In this document: positions 25,436-34,115 of the stretch, one piece after another
How positions within the stretch are numbered: the stretch's first letter is position 1
How the letters are laid out: the number at the start of each line of letters is the position of its first letter
The notes under the pieces: model-generated
Databases searched by the model: none
Told to the model about the DNA's origin: nothing
Seen by the model: the letters and a program-made list of their open reading frames with translations, nothing else
Program-made: the position numbers and the translations under genes
From: Micrococcales bacterium 72-143
Lineage (GTDB): Bacteria > Actinomycetota > Actinomycetes > Actinomycetales > Microbacteriaceae
Assembly: GCA_001898835.1 (NCBI GenBank)
Contig: MKVM01000001.1
Coordinates: 800,466 to 864,465 of the forward strand
DNA: 64,000 nucleotides
Direction: 5' to 3'

Positions 25436-26527
25436 CTACTGCTCCTCTGCGCTCCGCTCCGCGATGCGAGCCCGTTGCCGCGCGATGACATCTTCGAGCG
25501 TGGCTAACCCCTCCTGCTCGGCCCACTGACGCAGGTCCTCGCGGTATGCCTGGCGCTCGCTCCACTCTGCATCCGTCACCTGACCTTCGAGGTGCTCGTC
25601 CACTGAATCGCGGAGCTTGGCCCACATCTCGTAGCCGCCTGATTCGATCGACTGACGATCATGCTTCAGTAGCTCCGGACGCCAGTCTTCTTCGGACAAG
25701 GTGGGAAGGCTCTCCACCCACTCACGGATACCGACCGCTTCAGTATCGCCATCACTCATCGACTGGAGCCGGTCGCGCATCTCAGGCTCCAGGAACGCTC
25801 GGTACATTTCCCGCACATGAGGCTCGACAAGGCCGCCGGCCGGCGGGTTGAGGCCGAACTTCTCACTCAGGGGTGTCACCTGTAGACCAACCGGATACTT
25901 CATGAGGTGGATCACAAGCACGAACTGCACGACCTCAGTCACTCGTCGCACCCAGAGGTCGAATGCTTCAGCGTGGAAGCTCGCGATGTTCGTGAACGGG
26001 ACGAGCCCGGCGCTCGAGCTGCGGTGCCCGCGGGTGTGCACATACGCCCCAAGGTCGTCGCTGAGTTGGCGGATACGGTCGAACAGGGCCGGATCGGATT
26101 CAAGATAGATCGCGACGCCGCGCACTTCTCTCAGGCGCCTCTCGACTGCCTCAAGGCTCGGAGTTCTCTCCGCGCCGGCTCTCCATCTCTGGATGTCCAG
26201 ATGCGCTTCATCGTGCGCGTCCCAGTACACCGAGAGCATTCCGAGTTCGAGAACGCTTCGGAGCGAGACGAGCGCCTGCTTGTAGAGTCCTATCCGCGCA
26301 AGGGTGAACGATGTGCGAGCCTCGCGCTCTGCCTCGAACGCTGGAGCAAGATTGCCCGAGAAAGCGTTCTGCGCCGTCATCGGGATCAGGTCAATGAGCG
26401 AGTGCAGCACTCGCCACGACACCTCGATCGAGTCCGATGCAGATGAATGAGCCTCGATGTAAGCATCGGTGGCCGACGCGGCTCCCTCAAGATCCACGTC
26501 ACGGTGTCGCGCCCACTCCTGACTCAT
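25436..26527 (-). CDS. Protein of unknown function, sole gene of the first cassette
   Basis: 363 residues, predicted soluble and mostly helical, with no signal peptide. I do not recognise a named domain. The segment RIGLYKQALVSLRSVLELGM followed by RQLSDDLGAYVHTRGHR resembles the arrangement in some HEPN/DUF5677-type helical proteins, where an Arg-Glu helix and a YVH motif lie in a conserved core; this is a weak resemblance. The C-terminal third is acidic and helical. It is alone between direct repeats A and B and reads in the same direction as the defence genes in the next cassette, so a stand-alone defence or abortive-infection role is a reasonable guess. Confidence 0.6.
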   Translation of the reverse strand: MSQEWARHRDVDLEGAASATDAYIEAHSSASDSIEVSWRVLHSLIDLIPMTAQNAFSGNLAPAFEAEREARTSFTLARIGLYKQALVSLRSVLELGMLSVYWDAHDEAHLDIQRWRAGAERTPSLEAVERRLREVRGVAIYLESDPALFDRIRQLSDDLGAYVHTRGHRSSSAGLVPFTNIASFHAEAFDLWVRRVTEVVQFVLVIHLMKYPVGLQVTPLSEKFGLNPPAGGLVEPHVREMYRAFLEPEMRDRLQSMSDGDTEAVGIREWVESLPTLSEEDWRPELLKHDRQSIESGGYEMWAKLRDSVDEHLEGQVTDAEWSERQAYREDLRQWAEQEGLATLEDVIARQRARIAERSAEEQ

Positions 26528-26554
26528 GCTCCGACCATACGGCGGGCCACCCTC

Positions 26555-26597
26555 GTACTGGCGTCAGAGATTGCATGTGGTATTCGCTGCAATCCCC
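26555..26597. repeat. Direct repeat B (attachment-site candidate)
   Basis: GTACTGGC, then GTCAGAGAT-TG-CATGTGGTATT, then CGCTGCAATCCCC. About 32 of 35 positions from the start of the core match copy A in the same orientation. It lies 28 bp upstream of the 363-residue gene and about 55 bp downstream of hamB, so it separates the two cassettes. Confidence 0.8.
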
Positions 26598-26650
26598 CAT
26601 TACATTTCCTCGCAGGAATGCTCGCCTGATCTGGGATTCACGCGACACCG

Positions 26651-29600
26651 CTATGCATGAAGGTCGGATGGGCCTCGATAGCGAAGTTCGACGACGTTGG
26701 CAGGGCTGGCCCCGGTGACTGTGAGCAAGCCGCGCCGATTCGGATTGAGCGGTTCCTCAAGCAGACCGGCCCGTCGACCGTCAGCGGCCTGGAGAATGGT
26801 CTCCCCGTTCGCAATGGACACAGCCCGATACGGCGTCCCGCTACTCGGCTGATGATCGGGGAGCCACGTCACCGCGGCATCCTCGACCGTGTTGATCCAG
26901 GTTCTCTCCGGTGCAGCAGTGCTACGGCCGATGAAACCGACCCAGAGATCGTGAGATGACACAGTCGGCCAGTGCGAGTCGTCTGCGCGTCGCCGGACCT
27001 CCTCCGAGTTCATCCACTGGTGAAGCTCCGACACGGTCGTGAAGGTGCCGTCTCCGGCCGTGACCGCGGCGAGAGCACCGGCTCGGGAAGAGAATCCGGC
27101 CTGCATGAGCAGCGCGGCGGAACGGTTGAGCGTCCCTGTTTCTAGCGCCGCAACTGCGAGTCCGTGCTCGTCGGTGACGAGCGCCCAAAGATCGCCTACA
27201 GGCTCTTCGTGGGCGGTCGCTCGGACCCGGACCGCTTCCAGCGCCCATGGCAGCCTGTAGGCCAGCGAGTCCTCAATGAATTCCAGCGTGTCCGTGACCT
27301 CCTCCCCCGCTATCTGCGAGGGGTCCTCACCGCGAAGCCAACCAGCGAGGACGCCTTCCCAATGTGGAGGAAGAGCGCGGGGCGCGAAGGGGTGAATGCC
27401 GAATGCGATCCTGGCGAAGCTCGTTAGGGCATCGATTGCGGCATCGGGGTCGCCGATTCGGATGCCCTCGTCTGCGTCGCGCAGGGACTGCTCCAAGATG
27501 CTGGCGTGCTCATCGAGTTGGCGTCCGGTCTCGAGACCGACCCCCGCAAGGAAGTACCCTCGGCGCTGTGCCGCAGTTGACTGGCTCCAGAGGAAGCGTG
27601 CGCGCGCGGTCAGACCGGCTCGAAGCGCTGTCTGAACGGGCCCCTGCCGTCGAGCCAAGCTCCTGGCCCAAAGGGACGAGGCGAGCACGTCATCGAGAGC
27701 CCCCTCGACTCCTTCCTCCGCAACCGCGGAATCGTTGAGCAGACTGAGGAGGGCGTTGTCGAGGCTAGCGAGCTGCGAGCGCCACGCAGTTCGGGAACGC
27801 TCGGCTTCCTCCTCGCTCTCGGCCACAACTTCTGGGTAATCCCACGCCGCTGTGCCGGCGACGTATTCCAGCAGCGCGTCCAGGTCCCGGAGACCGTGCT
27901 TGGCCTGCATCCGGGCGAACAGGTTCACCACCAGTTGCAGTAGGCCGCTTTCCATGTCGCGCAGAGCCGTGTCCTCGACCAGCTGCCTCCAGTTCCGCCT
28001 CCCTCGGGACACGTCCTTGAAGATTGGGTGGACGACGAGGCCGACGGAGTCCACGAACGCTCGGCCAGCTCTGCCGACGATGTTGCGGAACTCAGACGCC
28101 TTGATCAGTTCCCGGTTGCGCCAGAGGCTGTGCATTACGAGCGCGCTGGCTGAGAGGTTGAGTCCCTGGGCGAGGGTCGGTGAAGAGACCGTAACCTTCA
28201 GCGCTCCTCGCTGTAGCAGCCTTTCCACCTCTCGTCGGTAGGGTGCGGGCAGCGATCCGTGATGAATCGCTACGCCGAGTCTCAGACAGGCGAGGATCGG
28301 GTGATCTCGGCCGAACCATTCCTCTCCGATCGCGATGGCCGAGGCGAGGTCGCCCGGATCTCCTTCGAAGACACTCCCGAGTGCTCCGCGCGCATCAAGG
28401 TCGACGATGACTTTGGCAAAGGCGTTCACCGATGACTTGAGTGGGCAGAAGATCAGGACGGTCTGCCCGTCGTCGACGAGCCGCCAGGCGGTAGCCAGCG
28501 TCAACTCCTGCGGATCCTTGGGGAAGGGCGTCGTCCTGCGACCGATCGGTGGAACGAAGGGTTCGAGGAACCGGGGCACGAAGGGCTCCTCGTCTCCCAC
28601 GATGATGCTCAGGCGGGCTCGATCGCCTTGCCAGATCACTTCGCCATAGCGAAGTTTCGTCGGCCGCCACGAGCTCGCGATGAGACCGTCGGGTTGGTCA
28701 TCGGTGAGCCAGTTGACGAAGTCCTCGACTTCGTCTCCGTCTGGCAGGATCGCCGAGAGGCAGATGATACGTCTGGCGGCCGCATCCTCACGGCGCAGCA
28801 GTCGTTGTACCTGAACTTCGTATCGGACCTCACGTTCATCCGCCCCGATCATGTGCCCCTCGTCGAGGACGACAAGCCCTACGTCGTCGAGGAGTGTTGG
28901 GTCGTTGCGCAGGGCGAAGTCGAGCTTCTCGGGAGTGGCGACGACGATGTCCCTCTCTCGCAGCAAATCCTCGTCGGCGCTGCTGGCCCCGATCGCGCCG
29001 TAGAGGGATGTGACGGTTTTCCCCAGAGGGGTGAAGGTGCGTTGCAGGGCCGTTTCGGTCTGGGCTGACAGCGCCCGCAACGGGGTTACGAACACAACCC
29101 GCCGGCCCTCGGCTAGGCACGCGAGGATGCAAAGTTCGGCAATCCGGGTCTTGCCGGCGCTCGTCGGGAGAGACAACACCAGGTTCTCGCTGGTGTTCAG
29201 CACCCGCTCTGCGGCGGCGAGCTGCGACGGCCATAGGTCGATCTCCGAGCGTCGCCTCCGGAAGAGGGATGCAATGAACGTCGCACGCAGCCGTGCCCAG
29301 TCGCCACCATCACCGTCGATGGGACCGTCCGGGAGCAGGCGATGGAAACTAGCCTCCCAGAGGCCGCGGAGTAGGTGAATCGCAAGTCGATGGCACCACC
29401 ACTGCGGAACCATGTTCAATTCGCTGGCGGCTCCTAGACCGACCTGCAGTGTGCTGAGGGCCTCATCCAGCAGCGCTTGCTCGCCCCGCTCGAACGCAAG
29501 CAGCGCCATGCTGATCGCACCGACGAACGCGTCCGTCAGTGCGAGGTCGACAACGTCGATGACATCGGTGTCGCCGCTGTCAGCGTCCTGGTCCTCATCG

Positions 29601-30151
29601 CTCATGGACTCGAAGAGCCCGCGCAACGTCTCAACCAGGTTGGCGTCTGCTGCCACGTCCTCGTCGCGGTGGCTCAGGATGAGCGCGTCCAGGGTGTCGA
29701 GTTCTCGGCGGATGATGTGGATGAGGGATCGCTCGCCAATCGTGACTTCACCGGAATCGAGCGCTGTCTGAAGCAGCGAGTATGCCCGCGCGGAGTAACT
29801 GCCGAGGTGGTAGGCGGCTGCGGCGACGACACGGTGGAAGCCCCGTTCGCGCGAGTTAGGTCCTCTGGCGATGACTGATTCGATGGCTGTGGCTGCGCCC
29901 TCGAAGGCGCGTTGGGCGAGGCTTTGCGACCCATTCGCCTCCACGAGACGTAGCCCCAGGCCCAGGAGCGAATAGCCGTAGGAGAGAAGGTCGTAGCTGA
30001 GTAGCTGATCGAACGCGGGCGCCTCCTCGGGCAGGACGCCGTCACGCCAGATCATCGACCGGGCTTCGCCTCGCGCGAGAAGCTGTTCGCGAAAGCCGGG
30101 GGTGGTCGCCTCCTCGATCGCGGCCTCAATGTCCTCAACTGTCTCGGGCAT
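26651..30151 (-). CDS. hamB: Ski2-like superfamily 2 helicase, HamB of a Hachiman-type system
   Basis: 1166 residues. A helical N-terminal region of about 300 residues precedes the helicase core: Q-motif-like DLWPSQLAAAERVL, Walker A LPTSAGKTRIAEL (about 325), VFVTPLRALSAQ, DEGH box LVVLDEGHMIGA (about 430), SAT-like CLSAILPDG, and motif VI FRNIVGRAGRAF; a large C-terminal region follows. Its start overlaps the 3' end of the DUF1837-type nuclease gene by 17 bp. A Ski2-type helicase coupled to such a nuclease defines Hachiman (and the related AbpAB) anti-phage systems, where the helicase senses damaged or abnormal DNA and licenses the nuclease. It is larger than commonly described HamB proteins. 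Confidence 0.85.
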   Translation of the reverse strand: MPETVEDIEAAIEEATTPGFREQLLARGEARSMIWRDGVLPEEAPAFDQLLSYDLLSYGYSLLGLGLRLVEANGSQSLAQRAFEGAATAIESVIARGPNSRERGFHRVVAAAAYHLGSYSARAYSLLQTALDSGEVTIGERSLIHIIRRELDTLDALILSHRDEDVAADANLVETLRGLFESMSDEDQDADSGDTDVIDVVDLALTDAFVGAISMALLAFERGEQALLDEALSTLQVGLGAASELNMVPQWWCHRLAIHLLRGLWEASFHRLLPDGPIDGDGGDWARLRATFIASLFRRRRSEIDLWPSQLAAAERVLNTSENLVLSLPTSAGKTRIAELCILACLAEGRRVVFVTPLRALSAQTETALQRTFTPLGKTVTSLYGAIGASSADEDLLRERDIVVATPEKLDFALRNDPTLLDDVGLVVLDEGHMIGADEREVRYEVQVQRLLRREDAAARRIICLSAILPDGDEVEDFVNWLTDDQPDGLIASSWRPTKLRYGEVIWQGDRARLSIIVGDEEPFVPRFLEPFVPPIGRRTTPFPKDPQELTLATAWRLVDDGQTVLIFCPLKSSVNAFAKVIVDLDARGALGSVFEGDPGDLASAIAIGEEWFGRDHPILACLRLGVAIHHGSLPAPYRREVERLLQRGALKVTVSSPTLAQGLNLSASALVMHSLWRNRELIKASEFRNIVGRAGRAFVDSVGLVVHPIFKDVSRGRRNWRQLVEDTALRDMESGLLQLVVNLFARMQAKHGLRDLDALLEYVAGTAAWDYPEVVAESEEEAERSRTAWRSQLASLDNALLSLLNDSAVAEEGVEGALDDVLASSLWARSLARRQGPVQTALRAGLTARARFLWSQSTAAQRRGYFLAGVGLETGRQLDEHASILEQSLRDADEGIRIGDPDAAIDALTSFARIAFGIHPFAPRALPPHWEGVLAGWLRGEDPSQIAGEEVTDTLEFIEDSLAYRLPWALEAVRVRATAHEEPVGDLWALVTDEHGLAVAALETGTLNRSAALLMQAGFSSRAGALAAVTAGDGTFTTVSELHQWMNSEEVRRRADDSHWPTVSSHDLWVGFIGRSTAAPERTWINTVEDAAVTWLPDHQPSSGTPYRAVSIANGETILQAADGRRAGLLEEPLNPNRRGLLTVTGASPANVVELRYRGPSDLHA

Positions 30152-30905
30152 TGGCGATCGCTTTCGAGTACACGTTCGCGATGAACGCTTGATGCTCTGA
30201 GACCTGCAGGCCGACGGCGAGGCGCTTTACGCCGCCTCGATATGCGGTCGTGTTTGTCCGAAGGAGGTTGCGTGGGTCGTTGCCCGTGAAGGTGAAAAGC
30301 AGTTGCACCACCTGCCGTTGGCTGATCCCTGTAGTCAGTTGAGCGTCGTCGACAAGGTTCGCCAATGCATGCTCGCCGAGTTCGTGGAGTCGGTCAGCGA
30401 CGAAGCTGAGAGCGTGAGGCGATGGGCGTCCCCGATCGCGTCTGAGCGCAAGGTCCGCGTCTGTGACCGTCGCCGATCCGAGCGTCGCACGGCTCTTGGC
30501 TTCGCCCTTCAGCAATTCGAGCGATCCGTTGGTGGCCGCGCGCACCCCAACCAGGTCATCTCCACGCATCGACATCTCACGGTGGTCCTTCCACCGCAGG
30601 CGTTCCACGACTCGAAACCCCAGCTCAAGCGCCGCGTACTGCGCTCCGATGATCTCTCCGAGGTCGCCCGAGCGGGTGCGCTTGCTTATAGGGAGCTTCC
30701 CTTCCAAGTATTCGGCCGCAGCAGGCTTCCCCAGATCGGCCAGGATCGCGGCGACGCGGTCCGGACCCGTGTACTGGTTCGGGATCTGTGACGCAGCCCA
30801 GTCGACCCCCGACCCGATGGTCGACGGCGAGGCAACCATGTGCACCATCGCGTGCCGCCTCAGCAGCTCGCGCGTGGAAGTCGTCCACGAAGAAAGCGGT
30901 GCCAT
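30135..30905 (-). CDS. hamA: DUF1837-type nuclease, HamA of a Hachiman-type system
   Basis: 256 residues. A PD-(D/E)xK-like layout is visible: SGDLGEIIGAQYAALE (acidic helix, about residue 79), RGDDLVGVR (about 115) and the E-x-K core LELLKGEAKSR (about 130). These match the nuclease effector of Hachiman/AbpAB systems. HamA is held inactive by HamB and degrades DNA once the complex senses aberrant DNA. It is co-transcribed with hamB (17-bp overlap) and lies 20 bp downstream of the HEPN-like gene. Assignment rests on the motif set plus the helicase partner, so DUF1837 membership needs a profile search. Confidence 0.78.
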   Translation of the reverse strand: MAPLSSWTTSTRELLRRHAMVHMVASPSTIGSGVDWAASQIPNQYTGPDRVAAILADLGKPAAAEYLEGKLPISKRTRSGDLGEIIGAQYAALELGFRVVERLRWKDHREMSMRGDDLVGVRAATNGSLELLKGEAKSRATLGSATVTDADLALRRDRGRPSPHALSFVADRLHELGEHALANLVDDAQLTTGISQRQVVQLLFTFTGNDPRNLLRTNTTAYRGGVKRLAVGLQVSEHQAFIANVYSKAIANARDS

Positions 30906-30925
30906 CCCTCAATCGTGGCAGAGGC

Positions 30926-31990
30926 TCAGCTACTGAAACTGTCTGACTCTAGGTAGGCGAGGACGCTGTGCATCGCGAGGATCGCCTGTGTGGCGAGGCC
31001 GTACAGGGTGTCGTTGGCGATCGAGATGGCGGGTTGCTCGACCCGCGTGTCGCCCTCATGGACGGCGATGTGGCGCTTCCCGTACAGCGCATCACCCGCA
31101 GCCGCAACGTCAGCAGGAGCGTTAGCGAGCCGGCGCTTCACGTCGGGCCCACGTCCGCCGCATGCCGTCTCGACAGCGAGTCGCGCGGCGAGCACGGCCT
31201 CGCGGTACCGGCCCGTGTCGAAGTGCGTCTGTGCCGTACGTGCGTGCGCCTTGGGCGCTGACTCATCCGTGAGCTCACGGAACGCGTCCCTGTATGCGGT
31301 GTCGGGCGTCGGGCCAAGCAGATAAGTGAGCTCGGCACCGTCGTTGAAGAGCAGCACGTCATAGGAGTCCGTGGCAGCACCTCCGGAAACCAGCACGTAG
31401 TCGTCGAAGCCGTCCTTCTGGTAGATGTTCGGCATGTGCGAGTCAGCACCTGTGAATTGCGGGCTGCTGAGGAATGTGAGCAAGTGATCCTGGTTCCTGC
31501 CGTACATCTCGACCTTCCGGCCGGTGACCTTCTGGCGAAGACGCAGACCAAGGCCCCCGCCATCGACCGGGTACTCCTCGATGTAAGCCCACACGGATGT
31601 CGGAGGAGATGCGACGTCCGCCGTCACGATGTGGACCTTAACCGAGAAGCCCTCGAACGCGACAGCTATCTCGTGAGCGCCTTGTTTCACAATCGGCGCG
31701 GCGATGGCGACGTACTCCGCGCGACTCCGCGGCTCAACGAGGCCGCCTCCATGCGCGTAGCAGTCCTGCAGAAGGTTCGACAGCGGCGCGAATGACCTGA
31801 ACATCTGGTTGTCCGTCAGAACCCGCACGAGCCGCTTGGTTGACTTCTCGCGAAGGCGGAGGTCCGGTGCGCCGACCGCGTTCTCGAACCGCTCGACGTA
31901 GCACTTTACGATGCCGGAACTCTGGGCGCTACGAGCAGTCACGCCCGCCGCCCGAGCAGCTCGCCGGGTCTTCGAACTTGATCGGCTCAT
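30926..31990 (-). CDS. HEPN-like protein of unknown function beside hamAB
   Basis: 354 residues, ATG preceded by a GGAGGA site. The N-terminal 30 residues are basic (RSSSKTRRAARAAGVTARSA), perhaps nucleic-acid binding. The middle (residues about 40-240) is an unrecognised alpha/beta region. The C-terminal 110 residues look like a HEPN bundle: YREAVLAARLAVETACGG, then GKRHIAVHEGDTRVE, which contains an Rx4H motif (RHIAVH, about residue 307) typical of HEPN RNases, then a final long helix. It ends 20 bp before hamA on the same strand, so it could be a third component or an independent toxin-like defence gene. Confidence 0.65.
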   Translation of the reverse strand: MSRSSSKTRRAARAAGVTARSAQSSGIVKCYVERFENAVGAPDLRLREKSTKRLVRVLTDNQMFRSFAPLSNLLQDCYAHGGGLVEPRSRAEYVAIAAPIVKQGAHEIAVAFEGFSVKVHIVTADVASPPTSVWAYIEEYPVDGGGLGLRLRQKVTGRKVEMYGRNQDHLLTFLSSPQFTGADSHMPNIYQKDGFDDYVLVSGGAATDSYDVLLFNDGAELTYLLGPTPDTAYRDAFRELTDESAPKAHARTAQTHFDTGRYREAVLAARLAVETACGGRGPDVKRRLANAPADVAAAGDALYGKRHIAVHEGDTRVEQPAISIANDTLYGLATQAILAMHSVLAYLESDSFSS

Positions 31991-32106
31991 CCCTAATCCT
32001 CCGTCTCGCGGCTGCCGAATCCCATCGCCGCTGGGCGACGTCGTTACCGTTCCGGAGGGCCGTCATCTGCGCGCTACTCCTCGACCTCGACGACACCATT
32101 CCAGCC

Positions 32107-33270
32107 CTACTCCGGTGAGGGATCGGTGACAAGCTTCAATGTCGGCCTGGGATCGTCGACACCCAGGACTTCGCGCACACGTGCCGGGTGCCAACGCAGC
32201 TCGCGGGCGAGGTCTATCTGCGCGAAGCCGATTTGATCGGCAAGCCGGGCAGCCTCGGCCAACATCGACGGCACCTCACCCGGATATGCGTTCACCGGCT
32301 CGGGCGCGTCCAGTGAGGAGCTGCGCAGCTGGTTCAGCTTCTGGTAGCCCCGACGGATCGAAGCGTCGGAGACCGTACCGGTCTCCTTCATCCGTAGCAG
32401 CAGCGAATCCACCGACACACCCCAATGCCGCGAGAGCTCATCGAGCCGGGAAAGGTTCACGGTCCGCGGCAGCAAGTTCACAATCTGGGAACGTGGAGTC
32501 AGGAACTCAGCAGCGAATTGATCGGCTTCTCGCTCCTGCTGCTGGTCACCTGGAACGGCCTCGCCGTGCAAGAGCAGGTGCCCCAACTCGTGGGCGACCG
32601 TGAACCGGTAGACGAACACCGACTTCGCGCGCTCGGGCGTCACCACGATGACCGGGCGAGCCAAGCGAGACGTCGAGAACGCGCCGACTCGGGCTACATC
32701 GGCGTTCGCCAACGTCAGCAGGCTCACGACGATCCCGTGCGATTCCGTCAGCGCGACCAGATGCTTGACCGGCTTCACGCCCAGACCCCAATGCTCGCGA
32801 AGCGCCTGCGCCGCGGAAACGGGATCCGCTTGCTGCCGATCCACCACCGGCAAGTCGACATCGGGGAACCGGACCTTCTTCTCTAACGCGAACGTCAGCT
32901 CCCAGACCTGCTCAATGAACGCGATCGCCTTGGACCGATCCCGCGCGGTGGTCGAGCGCAGGCTCCGGAAATGCGCCTCCGAGCCGTCAACGCGGCCGAT
33001 GGGTCGACCCGTGGCGAAGTAGTCCACCGGGACATCCAGCTCGCGCGCAAGCACCGGCAGCAGGTCGCGGCGCGGCGTTACCACTCGCGACTCGTACTGA
33101 CCGATCGCCGCAGGCGTGACCCCGACCAGCTCAGCGAGCTTCGCCTTCGACAAGCCGGCCGCGAAACGCGCCTGCGTCAGACGAGCTGGGTCGAACGCGT
33201 CAGCGACGGCGTCGAGATCGGGACGGTCGGTTGCTCCGAGCAGCGAGAAGAGGGTGTCACGGTCGTCCAT
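32107..33270 (-). CDS. XRE-type HTH / ImmA-IrrE-like metallopeptidase fusion
   Basis: 387 residues. The N-terminal XRE helix-turn-helix (LTQARFAAGLSKAKLAELVG with VTPAAIGQYESR, residues about 30-62) is joined to a COG2856 zinc peptidase domain with VAHELGHLLLH (HExxH, about residue 227) and the downstream EREADQFAAEFL glutamate. Such fusions act as cleavable or sensing repressors in mobile elements and as antitoxin-like regulators beside toxins. It overlaps the unknown gene upstream by 14 bp, typical of a two-gene module in which this protein controls its partner. It is 116 bp upstream of the HEPN-like gene and may regulate the whole cassette. Confidence 0.85.
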   Translation of the reverse strand: MDDRDTLFSLLGATDRPDLDAVADAFDPARLTQARFAAGLSKAKLAELVGVTPAAIGQYESRVVTPRRDLLPVLARELDVPVDYFATGRPIGRVDGSEAHFRSLRSTTARDRSKAIAFIEQVWELTFALEKKVRFPDVDLPVVDRQQADPVSAAQALREHWGLGVKPVKHLVALTESHGIVVSLLTLANADVARVGAFSTSRLARPVIVVTPERAKSVFVYRFTVAHELGHLLLHGEAVPGDQQQEREADQFAAEFLTPRSQIVNLLPRTVNLSRLDELSRHWGVSVDSLLLRMKETGTVSDASIRRGYQKLNQLRSSSLDAPEPVNAYPGEVPSMLAEAARLADQIGFAQIDLARELRWHPARVREVLGVDDPRPTLKLVTDPSPE

Positions 33271-33985
33271 CAGCCTCTCCGTCCGCCTCGTCGCCCTTCA
33301 CCCCCAGATCCGGGCGCGGGATCGGCCCGTCGGAGAACGACTCGTCCGTCAGGTCCAGATCCACCAGGGAGGCTGCGCCTACTTCGAGCAGCGATTCCAT
33401 CGACGCGAAGGTGAGGTAGCCGTCGCTTCCCAACGTCGCCTCGCCCCAGTCGACGCTGTAGAGCGCGAACGGGTTGCTCGCATACGGGACGACGACCACG
33501 CGGGAGTGGGTCGACAGCGCCTCCTCGAGCGCTTTGCTCTCGGCGTCGAGCAGCTCCCGCTCTTCCTCGGTCAACTCGGGGTGCTCGAACTCGATGTCGA
33601 GACGCTGCTGCGTCGATTCGCGCTCCTCACCGAACAGGGAGATCCGAGTGTCCGAGACGGCGAACGGCCGCGAGCCAATGTCCGTGGATCGCTCCCGCGC
33701 GAACCGCCACGGAAACAAGATCACCCCGTTGAAAGCGACCAGCTTGTAGCCCCGGCGCGGAACGATCTCAGCCGAGGGCAGGCGCCGTAGCACCGTCACA
33801 AACTCGTCCAAACACTTCCGCCAGATCTGGCCATACACGCCCGTGTGCTTCATCTCGGCCTCGGCCTGCGCGTTCGCCATCTTCTCGTGGCAGTCGCGGA
33901 TGATGGACGAGATCTGCTCTCGCACCAGCACGCCGTCGGCTCCCAGCGTTCGCAGCGCCCACGCGCGCCCCTCGTCGATCGCCAC
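33257..33985 (-). CDS. Unknown partner of the XRE/ImmA protein
   Basis: 242 residues from a GTG at 33,985 with an AAGGGAG site. No domain recognised. The N-terminal half is helical, with conserved-looking HEKMANAQAEAEMKHTGVYG and VPRRGYKLVAFNGVILFPWR; the C-terminal half is acidic (DLTDESFSD, GDEADGEADG). It is the first gene of the second cassette and overlaps the XRE/ImmA gene. By context it is a candidate toxin, effector or anti-repressor partner; sequence alone does not decide. Confidence 0.6.
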   Translation of the reverse strand: MAIDEGRAWALRTLGADGVLVREQISSIIRDCHEKMANAQAEAEMKHTGVYGQIWRKCLDEFVTVLRRLPSAEIVPRRGYKLVAFNGVILFPWRFARERSTDIGSRPFAVSDTRISLFGEERESTQQRLDIEFEHPELTEEERELLDAESKALEEALSTHSRVVVVPYASNPFALYSVDWGEATLGSDGYLTFASMESLLEVGAASLVDLDLTDESFSDGPIPRPDLGVKGDEADGEADGRP

Positions 33986-34085
33986 AGTGGGCTCCCTTCA
34001 TCCGGATACCCCAAACGTAGCACATCGCTTTAGTTTTCAACGCCAAACGATCACACGGAGCTGCCGCGTATCGCAGACGCGGGGT

Positions 34086-34115
34086 CTATTGGGGTCAGAG
34101 ATGCCATGTGGTATT
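34086..34115. repeat. Direct repeat C: island/chromosome junction inside tadA
   Basis: CTATTGGG, then GTCAGAGAT-GC-CATGTGGTATT. The match to A and B stops at 34,115, where tadA coding sequence begins (read leftwards on the minus strand). All three repeats have a nearby CAGCG on the minus strand just before the core, which is also present in the Walker A codons of tadA. This marks the right boundary of the accessory region. Confidence 0.85.

Noticed and set aside
25297-34115. Repeats A, B and C as shared promoters, since each lies upstream of a minus-strand unit
   Set aside because: Copy C ends exactly where the tadA coding sequence is broken, which a promoter would not explain. The similarity also extends on both sides without a consistent -35/-10 pair.
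25297-34115. Repeats A, B and C as ends of an insertion sequence
   Set aside because: They are direct, not inverted, and no transposase lies between them.
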